The notes below the pieces were generated by a model that saw only the letters and a program-made list of their open reading frames with translations, did no database searches and was not told where the DNA came from. A stretch of DNA of 64,000 nt from Cystobacter fuscus DSM 2262. Lineage in GTDB: Bacteria; Myxococcota; Myxococcia; Myxococcales; Myxococcaceae. The stretch covers positions 124,001 through 188,000 of the forward strand of contig NZ_ANAH02000066.1 in the NCBI RefSeq assembly GCF_000335475.2, written 5' to 3'. A program made the position numbers and the translations under genes. Positions 17,094-29,256 of the stretch are shown piece by piece. Every line of letters starts with the position of its first letter. Positions within the stretch are counted from its first letter, which is position 1.

Positions 17094-18215
17094 CTACTTG
17101 CGCAGCACGAAGTCGCCCGTCTTCTCGACCTTGTACACGCGGTACAGCTCACCGAGCCGGTCCCCCTTCGCGTTGAAGGAGATCTTCCCCGTGAGGCCCG
17201 GGAAGTCCTTGAGGCGGGTGGTGAGGTACTCGCGCAGCTTGTCCGCGTCCGTCGACTTCGTCTCCGCGATGGCCTTCGTCACCACGCGGAAGCCGTCACC
17301 CGCCAGCACGCCGTAGATGGAGCCCGGCGTCTCGTTGTACTTCTTCGTGTAGCTCGTCAGGTAGGCCTTGGCCTCGGGCGTGTCGAGATCCTTGGGCACC
17401 GGGGGCGAGAGGAACTGGAAACCCTCCGCCGCGTCCTTGCCGGCGATCTTCACGAGGTCCGGGTTGTTGATGGCGTCCCCGCCGAGCAAGGGCACGTTCC
17501 ACCCCATCCGCTTCTTCTGCTTCAGCAGCAGGCCCGCCTCCGGGTAGTAGCCGGTGAAGAAGACCACGTCCGGACCGGCCGCCTTGAGCTGGGTGAGAAT
17601 GGTGGAGTAGTCCTGCTCCTTGGGCGTGAGGGCGTCGAAGAAGACGACGTTGATCTTCTTCGCCTTGAGGATCCCCCGGATCTCATCGGCCAGGCCCTTG
17701 GAATACGCCGAGTTGTCGTGCAGCAGCGCCACCTTGGCCGCCTTCATCGTCTCGAGCGTCGCCGCGGCCACCCGGCCCTGCTCGTCATCGCGCGGGCAGG
17801 TGCGGAAGAAGTACTTGAGGCCCTTCTCGGTGAGCCGGACGCTCGTGGAGCCGTTGGCCACCTGGATGATGCTCGCCTCGTCGAAGATGTTCTGGGTCGC
17901 CTCGGTCACCGCCGAGCCGTAGGTGCCGACCACCGCCACCACTCCCTGGGTGCTCAGGCGCTGCGCCGCGAGCGAAGCGGTGCGCGGATCTCCGCCGTCA
18001 TCCCCGATGATGACCTCGACCTGCTTGCCCAGCAGCCCGCCCTTGGCGTTCAGCTCGGAGGCGAGCAGCTCGACGTTCTTCTTCATCTCCTGGCCTTCGC
18101 TCGCCCAGGAACCGGTCATGGGCGCCAGGAGGCCGATCTTGATCGTATCCGCCGCACGGGCTGAGCCGAAGCTCAGGAGGCACAGTGCCAGGGCGAGACC
18201 CATCGCTCTCTTCAT
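17094..18215 (-). CDS. livK: Branched-chain amino acid-type ABC importer, periplasmic binding protein
   Basis: 373 residues with a signal peptide (MKRAMGLALALCLLSFGSARA). The mature protein is a type I periplasmic binding fold: DTIKIGLLAPMTGSWASEGQ, GDDGGDPRTASLAAQRL, VVAVVGTYGSAVTEA, FRTCPRDDEQGRVAAA. GAGGAGAAC lies before the ATG. Members bind Leu/Ile/Val, amides, aromatic acids or others; the ligand is not evident. It is the first gene of the operon and follows the LysR gene on the same strand after 81 bases, beside the aldarate operon. Confidence 0.9.
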   Translation of the reverse strand: MKRAMGLALALCLLSFGSARAADTIKIGLLAPMTGSWASEGQEMKKNVELLASELNAKGGLLGKQVEVIIGDDGGDPRTASLAAQRLSTQGVVAVVGTYGSAVTEATQNIFDEASIIQVANGSTSVRLTEKGLKYFFRTCPRDDEQGRVAAATLETMKAAKVALLHDNSAYSKGLADEIRGILKAKKINVVFFDALTPKEQDYSTILTQLKAAGPDVVFFTGYYPEAGLLLKQKKRMGWNVPLLGGDAINNPDLVKIAGKDAAEGFQFLSPPVPKDLDTPEAKAYLTSYTKKYNETPGSIYGVLAGDGFRVVTKAIAETKSTDADKLREYLTTRLKDFPGLTGKISFNAKGDRLGELYRVYKVEKTGDFVLRK

Positions 18216-18296
18216 GAGGTTCTCCTCGGGGGTTCAGGAAACGGTCATTTCCATATCAGCGCGCGGCGGTGGGCAAGAGCAGATTCTCGCCAGGAC

Positions 18297-19223
18297 TCAG
18301 TCGGCACGCGGGGCGGGGCGGGCCTCCGGCCCCGTCGTACCCGATGCGGCGAACACCGTCTCCAGGAAGGCGCCGAGTACGGGGTTGTCGTTGGTGCGGT
18401 TCCACGCGAGGAAGAGCTCGACGGGCTTCGCCGACTCCATCTCCACGGCCTTGAAGACGACCCCTTCGAAGTTGAGGGCCGCCGCGGCCTCCGGCACGAG
18501 CGCCAGGCCCATTTCCGCGCGCACCAGCGCCAGGATGGAATGGATCTGACTCATGTTCTGCACGTACCGGGGTGCCACGCCCGCCCTGCCGAACACCGAC
18601 AGCACGAGGTTGTGGAGGTACTGCGCCTCGTACGGCGAGTACATGATGAAGGGCTGGCGCTCGAAGTCCCCCAGGGTCACGAACGGCTGCTCGGCGAGCC
18701 GATGGGGGCGCGGGATCGCGGCGATGAGGGGCTCGCGCAGCACGCAGCGCGACGCGAAGTCCGGGTGCTCCACCGGCACGCGCACCAGGCCGACGTCGAG
18801 CTGCTTGGACATCAGGGCATCCACCTGCGCGCTCGTCACCAACTCCTTGAGGATCAGGTCCACGCCGGGCAGGCGCGAGCGCATGGCGGAGATGAGGCCC
18901 GGCAGGTAGTTGTAGCCCGAGGCCGCGGTGAAGCCCAGGGTGAGGGTGCCCGCGTCCCCACTCGCCACACGCCGCGCGCTGAACGCGGCGCTCTCGGCCA
19001 GGCTCAGCAGCCGGCGTGCTTCCGGAAGGAAGGCGCGGCCCGCGGGCGTCAGCTTGACGGTGCGGCTCGTGCGCTCGAAGAGCTGCGTCCGCAGGTTGTG
19101 CTCCAGCAACTGCACCTGCCGGCTCAGCGGCGGCTGGGTCATGCTCAGCCGTGTGGCCGCGCGCCCGAAGTGCAGCTCCTCGGCGACGGCCACGAAGCAA
19201 CGGAGTTGGCTGAACTCGAACAT
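18297..19223 (-). CDS. LysR-family regulator, probable regulator of the aldarate operon
   Basis: 308 residues. N-terminal HTH (FSQLRCFVAVAEELHFGRAATRLS, then MTQPPLSRQVQLLEHNLRTQLF), and a CatR/BenM-like effector domain (LTLGFTAASGYNYLPGLISAMRSRLP). The start at 19223 follows GGGGA. It is divergent from kdgD, the usual arrangement for a LysR activator and its target, so I infer control of the glucarate/galactarate genes. It could also control the liv genes downstream on its own strand. Confidence 0.9.
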   Translation of the reverse strand: MFEFSQLRCFVAVAEELHFGRAATRLSMTQPPLSRQVQLLEHNLRTQLFERTSRTVKLTPAGRAFLPEARRLLSLAESAAFSARRVASGDAGTLTLGFTAASGYNYLPGLISAMRSRLPGVDLILKELVTSAQVDALMSKQLDVGLVRVPVEHPDFASRCVLREPLIAAIPRPHRLAEQPFVTLGDFERQPFIMYSPYEAQYLHNLVLSVFGRAGVAPRYVQNMSQIHSILALVRAEMGLALVPEAAAALNFEGVVFKAVEMESAKPVELFLAWNRTNDNPVLGAFLETVFAASGTTGPEARPAPRAD

Positions 19224-19541
19224 TGATGCATCCCCAGCATGGATGGAGCCCGTGCGAAGTCTATCTGGCATTCATCCGGCCGCGCGCCGAGCCGCCGGGT
19301 GACGCGTGGGATTGAACGATGACGCACCGCGCCTTCACGACGCGTGTGCTCCTCGCGAGCGGGCAGGGGCGTGAAGCACCGCCAGTGCCTCGCTCGAGCG
19401 TCATGGCGCGGAGCGTCGCATCCATCCACTTCGTGCATGGGTACATGCCCTCTTTGGTCTGGAGCGGCATGGAGCCGACACGTACCTTGATTCGCGTGGG
19501 ACGGACCGCGAACCGAGGCCGACCCGAGGAGATAAAGGCCC
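19224..19541. promoter_or_regulatory. Divergent regulatory region between LysR gene and aldarate operon
   Basis: 318 bases without a gene. GCATG (19435-19439) and CATGC (19444-19448) form an inverted repeat around GGTA about 95 bases before kdgD, a possible LysR site. No convincing -35/-10 pair was found. Confidence 0.35.
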
Positions 19542-20456
19542 ATGACGCAGATGACTCCGGTGGAGATGGCAAAGCAGCTGGGTAAGGGGCTGCTGTCCTT
19601 CCCCGTCACGCACTTCGACGCGACGCTCGCCTTCGACGAGCGTGCCTATCGCACCAACCTGGCCTCGTTGAGCGAGTACGCCGTGGCGGGCCTGTTCGCG
19701 GCCGGCGGGACGGGAGAGTTCTTCTCCCTCACGGCGGACGAGGTGAACCGGGTCGTCAAGGCGGCGGTGGAGGAGACACGTGGCCGGGTCCCGGTGATCG
19801 CTCCGACCGGCTATGGCACCGCGATGGCGAAGGACCTCGCCCGCGCCGCCGAGACCGCGGGCGCGGACGGCCTGCTGCTGCTGCCTCCCTACCTCACCGA
19901 GTGCGACCGGGACGGCATCGCCGCGCACGTCGAGGCGGTGTGCGCCTCCACGAAGCTGGGCGTCATCTTCTACAGCCGCGCCAACGCCGTGCTGGATGAC
20001 GTCACGCTCGCGCGCCTGTGCGAGCGCTGCCCCAACCTGGTCGGCTTCAAGGACGGGGTGGGTGACATCGAGGTGATGACGCGCATCCACCAGCGCATCG
20101 GCGACCGCCTCATGTACATCGGCGGACTGCCGACGGCGGAGACCTTCGCCCTGCCGTACCTGGAGATGGGCGTCACCACCTACTCCTCGGCGATCTTCAA
20201 CTTCCTGCCGCGGTTCGCGCTCAGCTTCTACGATGCCGTCCGCGCGAGGGATCTCGCGACCGTGTCGGCGGGCTTGCGTGACTTCGTGCTCCCGTACATC
20301 GGAATTCGCAACCGCAAGAAGGGTTACGCGGTCTCCATCGTGAAGGCGGGCATGCGCGCCATGGGCCGTCCCGCCGGACCCGTGCGTCCTCCGCTGATGG
20401 ACCTCACCGAGAGCGAGTTCGGTGAGCTCAAGACCCTCCTGGCCGGGCGTTCCTGA
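19542..20456 (+). CDS. kdgD: 5-dehydro-4-deoxyglucarate dehydratase (decarboxylating)
   Basis: 304 residues of the DapA/NAL aldolase superfamily. [18 protein letters not shown] and the Schiff-base lysine in VGFKDGVGD are present, and the sequence [21 protein letters not shown] is characteristic of KdgD rather than DapA. It converts 5-keto-4-deoxyglucarate to 2,5-dioxopentanoate with loss of CO2 and water, the second step of aldarate breakdown. It is the first gene of a five-gene plus-strand operon; the next gene begins 15 bases later. Confidence 0.93.
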   Translation: MTQMTPVEMAKQLGKGLLSFPVTHFDATLAFDERAYRTNLASLSEYAVAGLFAAGGTGEFFSLTADEVNRVVKAAVEETRGRVPVIAPTGYGTAMAKDLARAAETAGADGLLLLPPYLTECDRDGIAAHVEAVCASTKLGVIFYSRANAVLDDVTLARLCERCPNLVGFKDGVGDIEVMTRIHQRIGDRLMYIGGLPTAETFALPYLEMGVTTYSSAIFNFLPRFALSFYDAVRARDLATVSAGLRDFVLPYIGIRNRKKGYAVSIVKAGMRAMGRPAGPVRPPLMDLTESEFGELKTLLAGRS

Positions 20457-20471
20457 AACGAGGCTTCATCC

Positions 20472-22082
20472 ATGGCGACCCATTCCGAGGCTCTCACGGG
20501 AGAGATGTTCATTGGCGCGGCGCGAGTGCGCGGCACGGCGGGGACGTTCCGCGGACACGACCCGGCGCGTGGCGCATGGCTCGAGCCGGCCTACGGCGGC
20601 GGCACTCCGGCCGAGGTGGAGCGGGCCTGTCAGCTCGCGTGGGAGGCGTTCGACGCGTTCCGCGACACCGACCTCGAGACGCGCGCCCGCCTGCTCGAGA
20701 CGGCGGCCCAGCGCATTCTCGACCTGGGCGACGCGCTGATCGAGCGAGCCTGCGCGGAGTCGGGACTGCCGCGCGGGCGCATCGAGGGTGAGCGGGGTCG
20801 CACGGTCGGCCAGCTGCGGCTCTTCGCGGGGGTCGTGCGCGGAGGCGAGTGGCTCGAGGCGCGGATCGATCCCGCCCTGCCGCAGCGCCAACCCGCGCCC
20901 CGTGCCGACCTGCGCCAGCGTCACATCGCCGTGGGGCCGGTGGCGGTGTTCGGCGCGAGCAACTTCCCGCTGGCCTTCTCGGTGGCGGGGGGTGACACCG
21001 CGTCCGCGCTCGCGGCGGGCTGTCCCGTCGTGGTGAAGGGGCACAACGCCCACCCGGGCACCTCGGAGCTCGTCGGGCGCGCGCTGCGCCAGGCGGTGGC
21101 CGACTGTGGCCTCCCCGAGGGCGTCTTCTCGCTCCTCTTCGGCACGGGCAACGAGGTGGGCACCGCGCTCGTGGCGGACCCGCGCATCAAATCGGTGGGC
21201 TTCACCGGCTCGCGACGCGGGGGCATGGCGCTGATGAAGGTCGCCGCCGCTCGCGCCGAGCCCATCCCCGTCTTCGCCGAGATGAGCAGCATCAACCCGG
21301 TGTACCTGTTGCCATCCGCCCTGGCGGCGCGCGGAGCGGACATCGGGCGGAAGTTCGTGGCCTCACTCACGTTGGGCGCGGGGCAGTTCTGCACCAACCC
21401 GGGTCTGGTGATCGCGGCCGAGGGCCCTGGCCTCGACGCCTTCCTCGAGGCCTCCGCCGCCGCGCTGAGTGACAGTCCATGTGCGACGATGCTCACGCCC
21501 GGCATCCACGCGGCGTACGACGAGGGCGTGGAGCGCCTGACGGCTCATCCCCGGGTGAAGGGGATCGCGCGCGGAGTGGCCACGAACGGACCGAACCAGG
21601 CCCGCGCCGCCCTCTTCACGACCGATGCGGGCAGCTTGCTGAACGATCCCGTGCTGCAGGAGGAGGTGTTCGGTTCCTCCTCGCTGGTGGTGCGCTGCGA
21701 GAGCGTGGAGGCGATGCGCGCCGCGACCGAGCGCCTGGAGGGGCAGCTCACCGCGACGCTCCAGATGGACGAGGCCGACATTCCCGTGGCGCGCCAGCTC
21801 CTGCCCGTCCTCGAGCGCAAGGCGGGGCGCATCCTCGTCAACGGCTTCCCCACGGGCGTCGAGGTGTGCCACGCCATGGTGCACGGGGGCCCCTTCCCGG
21901 CCACGTCCGACCCGCGTGCCACCTCGGTCGGCTCGCTCGCCATCCGGCGCTTCCTGCGTCCCGTCTGCTACCAGGACCTGCCGCAGGCCCTGCTGCCCGA
22001 GGCGCTGCGCGATGGCAACCCGCTCGAGCTGTGGCGGCGGGTGGACGGGCAGCTCGTTCCGCCCTCCGAGCCGCGCCGCTGA
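20472..22082 (+). CDS. 2,5-dioxovalerate (alpha-ketoglutarate semialdehyde) dehydrogenase
   Basis: 536 residues of the aldehyde dehydrogenase superfamily in the long form used for 2-oxoglutarate semialdehyde. Visible are the substrate-channel region [19 protein letters not shown], the NAD(P) loop [11 protein letters not shown], the general base Glu in [15 protein letters not shown] and the catalytic Cys in [13 protein letters not shown]. It oxidises the KdgD product to 2-oxoglutarate, so it completes the pathway. It lies between kdgD and the transporter gene. Confidence 0.93.
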   Translation: MATHSEALTGEMFIGAARVRGTAGTFRGHDPARGAWLEPAYGGGTPAEVERACQLAWEAFDAFRDTDLETRARLLETAAQRILDLGDALIERACAESGLPRGRIEGERGRTVGQLRLFAGVVRGGEWLEARIDPALPQRQPAPRADLRQRHIAVGPVAVFGASNFPLAFSVAGGDTASALAAGCPVVVKGHNAHPGTSELVGRALRQAVADCGLPEGVFSLLFGTGNEVGTALVADPRIKSVGFTGSRRGGMALMKVAAARAEPIPVFAEMSSINPVYLLPSALAARGADIGRKFVASLTLGAGQFCTNPGLVIAAEGPGLDAFLEASAAALSDSPCATMLTPGIHAAYDEGVERLTAHPRVKGIARGVATNGPNQARAALFTTDAGSLLNDPVLQEEVFGSSSLVVRCESVEAMRAATERLEGQLTATLQMDEADIPVARQLLPVLERKAGRILVNGFPTGVEVCHAMVHGGPFPATSDPRATSVGSLAIRRFLRPVCYQDLPQALLPEALRDGNPLELWRRVDGQLVPPSEPRR

Positions 22083-22138
22083 CCCGTCTGTCCCGACGCC
22101 TGGGCGTCATCCGCACCCCGTAGCGAGGAGGGTTTCGC

Positions 22139-23476
22139 ATGGAAGAGGTATCCGCCGTGGACACCGCGGGAGAACGGACGCGCACCCGTGTGCGCTACTT
22201 CGTTCTGTTCATGGTGTTCATCGTCACCACGCTGAACTTCGCGGATCGCGCGACCCTCTCCATCACCAGCTCGACGATGCAGAAGGAGCTGGGGTTGGAT
22301 CCGGTGCAGATGGGCTACCTGTTCTCCGCGTTCGCCTGGGCGTACGTGGCGGGACAGCTCCCGGGCGGCTGGCTGCTCGATCGCTTCGGCACCAAGCGCG
22401 TCTACGCGTGGAGCATCGCCCTCTGGTCGTTCTTCACGCTGCTGGCGGGGCTGGTGGGCGCGCTGCCCGCCGCCGCCGTGGTGGGTGCGTTCTTCCTCTG
22501 CCGGCTGATGGTCGGCCTCGCCGAGTCACCGGCGTTCCCGGGCAACAGCCGTCTCGTGGCGGCCTGGTTCCCCACCGCCGAGCGCGGCACGGCGTCCGCT
22601 ATCTTCAACTCGGCGCAGTACTTCGCGGCCGTGCTCTTCACGCCCCTCATGGCGTACCTCACCCATGCCCACGGCTGGCGGAGCGTCTATTTCGTGATGG
22701 GTGGTCTGGGCCTCGCGCTGGCGGTGCTGTGGCTGTACGCCATTCACGAGCCCAGGTCCCACCCGCGCATCAGCCGCGCGGAGCTCGAGTACATCGAGCG
22801 CGGCGGTGGGCTCGTGAGTCTCGAACAGCAGGCGGCGGCCAAGGCGCCACTCCAGCGGGGGGCCATCAAACAGTTGCTCGCCAACCGCATGATGATGGGC
22901 ATCTACGTGGCCCAGTACTGCATCAACACGCTGACCTATTTCTTCCTCACCTGGTTCCCGGTGTACCTGGTGCAGGAGCGCGGGATGTCCATCCTCAAGG
23001 CGGGCTTCGTCTCGTCGCTGCCGGCGGTGGCGGGGTTCATCGGTGGCGTGTTGGGTGGCGTGATCTCCGACGGACTGATTCGCCGCGGCCACTCGCTCAC
23101 CTTCGCGCGCAAGACGCCCATCGTGCTCGGGATGCTGATGTCCACGAGCATGGTGGTGTGCAACTACGTGGACTCGCAGTGGCTGGTCGTCGCGATCATG
23201 TCCCTCGCCTTCTTCGGCAAGGGCGTGGGCGCGCTGGGCTGGGCGGTGATGTCGGACACCTCGCCCAAGCAGATCGCCGGCCTGAGCGGCGGCGTCTTCA
23301 ACACCTTTGGCAACATGGCGGGCATCACCACGCCCATCATCATCGGTTATATCTTGAAGCAAAGCGGCTCCTTCGCCGCCGCGCTCGTGTTCGTGGGCGC
23401 CAACGCCTTGCTCGCCATCGTCTGTTACCTGCTGATCGTCGGTGAGATCCGGCGCCTGGAGTTGAAGCAGGCGTAG
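22139..23476 (+). CDS. MFS transporter, glucarate/galactarate (GudP-like, ACS family)
   Basis: 445 residues with 12 predicted membrane segments and the MFS motif [16 protein letters not shown] between helices 2 and 3. N-terminal [20 protein letters not shown] and the [18 protein letters not shown] segment are hallmarks of the anion:cation symporter (D-galactonate/D-glucarate) subgroup. Position inside the operon supports uptake of the aldarate substrates by proton symport. Confidence 0.92.
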   Translation: MEEVSAVDTAGERTRTRVRYFVLFMVFIVTTLNFADRATLSITSSTMQKELGLDPVQMGYLFSAFAWAYVAGQLPGGWLLDRFGTKRVYAWSIALWSFFTLLAGLVGALPAAAVVGAFFLCRLMVGLAESPAFPGNSRLVAAWFPTAERGTASAIFNSAQYFAAVLFTPLMAYLTHAHGWRSVYFVMGGLGLALAVLWLYAIHEPRSHPRISRAELEYIERGGGLVSLEQQAAAKAPLQRGAIKQLLANRMMMGIYVAQYCINTLTYFFLTWFPVYLVQERGMSILKAGFVSSLPAVAGFIGGVLGGVISDGLIRRGHSLTFARKTPIVLGMLMSTSMVVCNYVDSQWLVVAIMSLAFFGKGVGALGWAVMSDTSPKQIAGLSGGVFNTFGNMAGITTPIIIGYILKQSGSFAAALVFVGANALLAIVCYLLIVGEIRRLELKQA

Positions 23477-23525
23477 CGGCTCCCTGGTCGGGGAGCGAGC
23501 ACCCAGGAGAGAGAGGACACGGGCC

Positions 23526-24878
23526 ATGACGATGCAACTGATGGGGGGACGCCACGAGGCGCCCACGGTGACGAAGGTTCGTGTCGTCCCGGTGGCGGGG
23601 CACGACGGCATGCTCCTGAACCTGAGCGGGGCCCATGCTCCCTTCTTCACCCGCAACGTGGTGGTCCTCGAGGACAGCGCGGGCCACACGGGCGTGGGGG
23701 AGGTGCCCGGCGGCGAGGCCATCCGCCAGACGCTCGAGGAGGCCATTCCGCTCGTGCGCGGGCAGCGCCTGGGCAATTATCGCAACGTCCTCCACGCGGT
23801 GCGCCAGCGCTTCGCCCATCGCGACGACGGTGGGCGCGGGCTGCAGACCTTCGACCTGCGGGTGACGATCCACGCCGTGGCGGCACTCGAGTGCGCGCTG
23901 CTCGACCTGCTGGGCCAGTTCCTCGAGGTGCCCGTGGCGGCGCTGCTCGGCGATGGGCAACAGCGCGAGCGCGTCGACGTGCTCGGCTATCTCTTCTTCG
24001 TGGGCGACCGGAAGCGGACGGATCTTCCCTACCGCTCCGAGCCAGACGCGAAGGATGACTGGTTGCGGTTGCGCCACGAGGAGGCGCTGACGCCCGAGGC
24101 CGTGGTGCGGCTCGCCGAGGCCGCGTACGCGCGCTACGGCTTCCGGGACTTCAAGCTCAAGGGCGGCGTGCTGCGGGGCGAGGAGGAGATGGCGGCGGTG
24201 ACGGCGCTCGCCAGGCGCTTTCCGGACGCGCGCATCACCCTGGACCCCAACGGCTGTTGGTCGCTGGAGGAGGCGGTGCGGCTGTGCCGCGGCCGCGGAG
24301 ACGTGCTCGCCTATGCCGAGGATCCCTGCGGCCCGGAGCGGGGCTACTCGGGTCGCGAGGTCATGGCGGAGTTCCGCCGACAGACGCGCCTGCCGACGGC
24401 GACGAACATGATCGCCACCGACTGGCGCGAGATGGGGCACGCCATCCAGCTGGGCTCGGTGGACATCCCGTTGGCCGACCCGCACTTCTGGACGATGCAG
24501 GGGTCGGTGCGCGTCGCGCAGATGTGTAACGAGTGGGGGTTGACCTGGGGCTCGCACTCCAACAACCACTTCGACATCTCGCTGGCGATGTTCACCCACG
24601 TGGCCGCGGCGGCGCCCGGGCGCATCACCGCCATCGACACGCACTGGATCTGGCAGGACGGTCAGCGCCTGACGCGCGAGCCGCTGCGCATCTCCGGCGG
24701 GCAGTTGACGGTCCCGGATCGCCCCGGGCTGGGCGTGGAGCTGGATCCGGACCAGCTCGAGCAGGCCCACGCCCTCTACCGCGCCCAGGCGTTGGGGGCG
24801 CGCAACGACGCGGCCGCCATGCAGTACCTGGTGCCGGGGTGGAAGTTCGACCCCAAGCGCCCCTGCCTCATGCGCTGA
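23526..24878 (+). CDS. gudD: Glucarate dehydratase
   Basis: 450 residues of the enolase superfamily. Active-site elements appear in order: the KxK base in FKLKGGV, metal ligands in TLDPNGCW and [19 protein letters not shown], and the His base in [10 protein letters not shown]. The residues and length match glucarate dehydratase rather than mandelate racemase. It dehydrates D-glucarate to 5-keto-4-deoxyglucarate, feeding KdgD. It sits 49 bases after the transporter gene. Confidence 0.93.
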   Translation: MTMQLMGGRHEAPTVTKVRVVPVAGHDGMLLNLSGAHAPFFTRNVVVLEDSAGHTGVGEVPGGEAIRQTLEEAIPLVRGQRLGNYRNVLHAVRQRFAHRDDGGRGLQTFDLRVTIHAVAALECALLDLLGQFLEVPVAALLGDGQQRERVDVLGYLFFVGDRKRTDLPYRSEPDAKDDWLRLRHEEALTPEAVVRLAEAAYARYGFRDFKLKGGVLRGEEEMAAVTALARRFPDARITLDPNGCWSLEEAVRLCRGRGDVLAYAEDPCGPERGYSGREVMAEFRRQTRLPTATNMIATDWREMGHAIQLGSVDIPLADPHFWTMQGSVRVAQMCNEWGLTWGSHSNNHFDISLAMFTHVAAAAPGRITAIDTHWIWQDGQRLTREPLRISGGQLTVPDRPGLGVELDPDQLEQAHALYRAQALGARNDAAAMQYLVPGWKFDPKRPCLMR

Positions 24879-24906
24879 GGCTGGAGTTCCAGACAGGAGA
24901 AGGCAG

Positions 24907-26478
24907 ATGTCCGATCGTGCGGAGCCCCTGCAGACGCAACCCCTCACCATCCGCATGCACGCTGATGACAACGTCGCCATCGTCGCCAACGATGGCGGGT
25001 TGCCGGCGGGAGCGGTGCTGCCCAATGGGCTCGTGCTCAAGGACCGCGTGCCGCAGGGGCACAAGGTCGCGCTGGTGGATCTGCCCCGAGGCCAGCCGGT
25101 CCTGCGCTACGGGGTGCCGATCGGCTACGCCCTGGAGGACATCGCGTCCGGACGCTGGGTGAACGAGCGCCTGCTCGACATGCCGGGGGCGCGGGGGCTG
25201 GAGGACCTCCCCATCGCCACCGCGAAGGCCGCGCCCCTCCCGCCGCTGGAGGGCCACACGTTCGAGGGCTACCGCAACCCGGATGGCTCCGTGGGCACGC
25301 GCAACATCCTGGCGATCACCCAGACGGTTCAATGCGTGGCGGGCGTCACGGAGTTCGCCGTCCAGCGCATCAAGGCCGAGCTGCTGCCCCGCTTCCCGAA
25401 CGTGGACGATGTCGTGGCCCTGGAGCATGGCTATGGCTGTGGCGTGGCCATCGACGTGCCCGATGCGATCGTGCCCATCCGCACCTTGCGCAACATCAGC
25501 CTCAACCCGAACTTCGGCGGCGAGGTGATGATGGTGAGCCTGGGTTGCGAGAAGCTTCAGCCCGAGCGCCTGATGCCACCCGGCTCGCTCCCGGTCGTCG
25601 GACAGGAGGGCGGGAAGCCGAGCGTGGTCTGCCTGCAGGACGACAGCCACACCGGCTTCATGTCGATGGTGGAGTCCATCATGCGGCAGGCCGAGACCCA
25701 TCTGAAGCGCCTGAACGCGCGAAGACGCGAGACCGTGCCGGCCAGCGAACTGGTGGTGGGTGTGCAGTGCGGCGGTAGTGATGCGTTCTCGGGGGTGACG
25801 GCCAACCCGGCGGTCGGCTTCTGCACCGACCTGCTGGTGCGCGCTGGCGCCAGCGTGATGTTCTCGGAAGTGACCGAGGTGCGTGATGGCATCGCCCAAC
25901 TGACCGCACGCGCCACCACCCCGGAGGTGGCACAGGCCATGATCCGGGAAATGGCGTGGTACGACGCCTACCTCAAGCGCGGCGGTGCCGACCGGAGCGC
26001 CAACACCACGCCGGGCAACAAGAAGGGCGGCCTGTCCAACATCGTCGAGAAGGCGATGGGCTCCATCGTCAAGTCCGGCTCGGCGCCGATCTCCGGCGTG
26101 CTGTCGCCCGGAGAGAAGCTCAAGACGAGAGGCCTCACGTACGCGGCCACTCCCGCGAGCGATTTCATCTGCGGCACGCTGCAACTGGCCGCGGGCATGA
26201 ACCTGCATGTCTTCACCACCGGTCGTGGCACGCCCTACGGCCTGGCCGCGGTCCCGGTGATCAAGGTCGCCACGCGCAGCGATCTGGCGCGGCGCTGGCA
26301 TGACTTGATGGACGTGAACGCCGGGACCATCGCGGATGGCTCCGCCAGCATCGAGGAGGTGGGATGGGAACTCTTCCGCTTCATGCTGGACGTGGCCAGC
26401 GGCCGCAAGAAGACGTGGGCGGAGCAGTGGAAGCTGCACAACGCCCTGGTGCTGTTCAATCCCGCTCCCGTGACGTGA
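24907..26478 (+). CDS. garD: Galactarate dehydratase
   Basis: 523 residues of the UxaA/GarD family. The N-terminal SAF-like domain ([19 protein letters not shown]) is followed by the dehydratase body with [43 protein letters not shown] and the C-terminal [21 protein letters not shown]. It makes 5-keto-4-deoxyglucarate from galactarate. The 523-residue length fits galactarate dehydratase better than the shorter altronate enzyme. It is the last gene of the operon and its 3' end overlaps the convergent PEP-synthase-like gene by 23 bases. Confidence 0.92.
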   Translation: MSDRAEPLQTQPLTIRMHADDNVAIVANDGGLPAGAVLPNGLVLKDRVPQGHKVALVDLPRGQPVLRYGVPIGYALEDIASGRWVNERLLDMPGARGLEDLPIATAKAAPLPPLEGHTFEGYRNPDGSVGTRNILAITQTVQCVAGVTEFAVQRIKAELLPRFPNVDDVVALEHGYGCGVAIDVPDAIVPIRTLRNISLNPNFGGEVMMVSLGCEKLQPERLMPPGSLPVVGQEGGKPSVVCLQDDSHTGFMSMVESIMRQAETHLKRLNARRRETVPASELVVGVQCGGSDAFSGVTANPAVGFCTDLLVRAGASVMFSEVTEVRDGIAQLTARATTPEVAQAMIREMAWYDAYLKRGGADRSANTTPGNKKGGLSNIVEKAMGSIVKSGSAPISGVLSPGEKLKTRGLTYAATPASDFICGTLQLAAGMNLHVFTTGRGTPYGLAAVPVIKVATRSDLARRWHDLMDVNAGTIADGSASIEEVGWELFRFMLDVASGRKKTWAEQWKLHNALVLFNPAPVT

Positions 26479-29233
26479 GGTCCGTGGCTGGGGTGTCCAG
26501 GAACTCCACGAGGCCCCGGGTGCCGTCCACGCGGATGCGCTGACCCGTGTGGATGCGCCGCGTGGCGCCCGCCACGCTGACGACCGCCGGAATGCCGTAC
26601 TCGCGCGCCACCACCGAGCCGTGCGTCATGAGCCCGCCCACCTCGGTCACCAGTCCGGACGCGTGCACGAACAGCGGCGTCCAGCCCGGATCGGTATGCG
26701 GCGCCACGAGGATCTCTCCCGCGTGAAGCACCTCGCGCGCCGGGTCGAGCACCACGCGCGCACGCCCCTCCACCACGCCCGCCGACGCCGCCGTCCCGGA
26801 CAGGGCTCCCGGTGGCAGATCCTCCCGGACCGCCAGCACGGGGATCTCTCCCTCACTCGACATCACGAAGGGAGGCGCGCGTTTCGCGTCGCGCCTGAGC
26901 GTGGCCCGCCGCTCCTCGGCGAGGGGCCGCAGATCCGGCGCCCGCTCGGCCTCGAGCGCCGCGATCAGTTCCTCGAAACGGAACAGGAACACCTCGTCCG
27001 CCGTCGCGAGTGTTCCGCGCTGGACCAGGAGGGTCCCGGCCTCGAGCACCGCGTCGCGCACGAGTTCCAGCACGCGGACGATCAGGAACTTGGGGTGTTC
27101 CCGCAGTCCCATGCCCGCGCGGGCCAGGCGCACCCACCGGCGAGCCAGCCGGGCACGCAGTCCTCCGGTCAGACCGCGTCGGGAAGCGGCGATGAGGCGC
27201 TCGCCCGCGGCTTCGGCCCTGGCGGCAAGCGCCGCGTGGTGGGCCCGGTGCTCGCCCGCGGATCGGTTCGCCCCCGCCGGCCCGGCTCCTCCCACGATGG
27301 TCGCGAGCAGGAGCGAGGGTTCATCCTCGTAACGAGGCCGCGACAGGTCCACCTCTCCGGGCCCCCGCATGCCATAGCGCTCGAGGAAGGCTCGCCATGC
27401 CGCGAGGAAGGCCGGCCCGCCCTCGAGTTCCCGCGCCGCGGCCAGGGCCTCGGGGGCGGGACGGTCGCGAAGCACCGCGGTCAGGGCCGGATGGGGGCGG
27501 ACGAGATCCGTCAGATCTCCCACGGCCAGGTCCATCTCGGTGGTGACGTTGCCGGGCAGGCCCCGCTCCAGCGCGGAGAGATCCTCCTGGGTCCCGCCGA
27601 GCAGTCCCCGCTGGATTGCCTGGCCCAGCAGCCCCTTGGCCACCACGCCCGCGAGTATGTTCGGGGGCAGGGCGAGGACGCGGCTCATGAGCTCCGAGAG
27701 CACACGTCGCGCCTCGCGCAACCGTGCCCCGCCCGGGGCCGCCGCCGTGAGCCGGGCCCTCATCTCGGCGAGCAGCGACTCGCTGAACGTCTCCACCCGG
27801 GAGAGGAGTGAGGCGGGATCCGCGACGAGCAACCGGTGCAGCATCCGGGCGAGCAGGGGAAGGGCAATGCGGCCAACGCCCCTCATCGTGGCCCGGCCGC
27901 TGCTCGCGCCGCGCTGGAAGGCCGGCTGGCTGGCCAACGCTTCCATGCCCCGGCCCAGGTCCTCGTAGACGTGACGGGCGATTCCCAGAACCCGCCGTCG
28001 CAGGAAGGGATGGCGCAGCATGGGCGTCGCGTCCACGAAGATCCGGCTGCCCGCGAGGGCGAGGCTCCGTGTCTCGTGGGGCGCGTCCTCCGTGCCCGAC
28101 GACGTCCTGCCGAACGGAACCGTCAACCGCCACACCTGGAGCGCGAGCGGTGGCATGGGGTCCGTCATCATCTGGAAGTGGCCGAAGCTGAGGTAGATGT
28201 GAAGGCCATCCTCCTGAGTGGGCGTGGGCAGTGGGTACAGACTCGTGATGGGGCGGGCCTGCACCACGTAGATGCGCCCGGACTCGATGCACCACTCGAT
28301 GTCCTGTGGCTCGCCGTAGTGCGCTTCGATGCGCGCGCCCAGCGCGGCCAGCTCCCGCGCGGTCGCGTCATCCAGGGCCCGGGCGCGGCGGGTGGCTTCC
28401 GGCAGGGGTTCCTCCCAGGTTCCGCCCTCGGGCCTGGGGCGGATGGCCAGGGCCTTGTCTCCCACCTGGACGCTCAGGAACTCTCCCGTCGCCTTGTCCA
28501 CCTTGTACAGGTCGGCGTTGATGAGCCCGCTGACCAGCGCCTCGCCCAGTCCGAAGCCCGCGTCGATGGACACGGTGCCCCGCCGCCCGGTGAGGGGATC
28601 CGCGGTGAAGAGGATGCCGGACACCTCGGGCATCACCATGCGTTGCACCACCACGCTCAGCTTCACCCCGCGATGGCCAAAGCCATTCCGAGCCCGGTAG
28701 AGCACCGCGCGATCCGTGAACAGCGACACCCAGCAGCGCCGGACCGCGTCGATCAGGGCCTCGGCCCCGCGGATATTGAGGAAGGTGTCCTGCTGGCCCG
28801 CGAAGCTGGCGTCCGGCAGATCCTCCGCCGTGGCGCTGGAGCGCACCGCCCACGCGGCCTCCGTCCCCAGGGTCCGCCAGGCGGCGAGCACGGCGTCGGC
28901 CACGGCCGGGGGAAGGGGTGCCTGGCCGAGCGCCGCGCGGGTGGCCTCGGCGACGCGACGCGCCGCTTCCACCTCCCGTCCATCCAATGACTCCAGCGCC
29001 GCGTACAGCGCCTGGGTCTCCCCGACGCCGGCGAGGAACGCATCGAAGGCGGCCGTGGTGACACAGAAGCCGGGAGGCACGGGGAACCCGGCGCGGGCCA
29101 GCTCGCCCAGGTTGGCCCCCTTGCCGCCCACGTGGGGCAGGTCCACCGCGGAGATGCGCTCGAACGGGAGGATGAAGGGGTCCGGCTCCATGGCGCGGAC
29201 GATGGACGGAGTGGGGAAGGGGTCCACGCTCAT
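26456..29233 (-). CDS. PEP synthase / rifampin phosphotransferase-like protein
   Basis: 925 residues with the three-part architecture of rifampin phosphotransferase: ATP-grasp PPDK_N domain (about 25-330; [41 protein letters not shown]), a variable middle (about 340-770) that binds the acceptor in known enzymes, and the swivelling His domain [19 protein letters not shown] with the phospho-His at about 871. Family enzymes transfer the beta phosphate of ATP to rifamycins or pyruvate; the acceptor here is unknown. ATG at 29233 follows CGGAGA; a second ATG lies 14 codons further in. Confidence 0.85.
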   Translation of the reverse strand: MSVDPFPTPSIVRAMEPDPFILPFERISAVDLPHVGGKGANLGELARAGFPVPPGFCVTTAAFDAFLAGVGETQALYAALESLDGREVEAARRVAEATRAALGQAPLPPAVADAVLAAWRTLGTEAAWAVRSSATAEDLPDASFAGQQDTFLNIRGAEALIDAVRRCWVSLFTDRAVLYRARNGFGHRGVKLSVVVQRMVMPEVSGILFTADPLTGRRGTVSIDAGFGLGEALVSGLINADLYKVDKATGEFLSVQVGDKALAIRPRPEGGTWEEPLPEATRRARALDDATARELAALGARIEAHYGEPQDIEWCIESGRIYVVQARPITSLYPLPTPTQEDGLHIYLSFGHFQMMTDPMPPLALQVWRLTVPFGRTSSGTEDAPHETRSLALAGSRIFVDATPMLRHPFLRRRVLGIARHVYEDLGRGMEALASQPAFQRGASSGRATMRGVGRIALPLLARMLHRLLVADPASLLSRVETFSESLLAEMRARLTAAAPGGARLREARRVLSELMSRVLALPPNILAGVVAKGLLGQAIQRGLLGGTQEDLSALERGLPGNVTTEMDLAVGDLTDLVRPHPALTAVLRDRPAPEALAAARELEGGPAFLAAWRAFLERYGMRGPGEVDLSRPRYEDEPSLLLATIVGGAGPAGANRSAGEHRAHHAALAARAEAAGERLIAASRRGLTGGLRARLARRWVRLARAGMGLREHPKFLIVRVLELVRDAVLEAGTLLVQRGTLATADEVFLFRFEELIAALEAERAPDLRPLAEERRATLRRDAKRAPPFVMSSEGEIPVLAVREDLPPGALSGTAASAGVVEGRARVVLDPAREVLHAGEILVAPHTDPGWTPLFVHASGLVTEVGGLMTHGSVVAREYGIPAVVSVAGATRRIHTGQRIRVDGTRGLVEFLDTPATDLTSRERD

Positions 29234-29256
29234 GAGGTTCTCCGGTTCGTCGAGGG

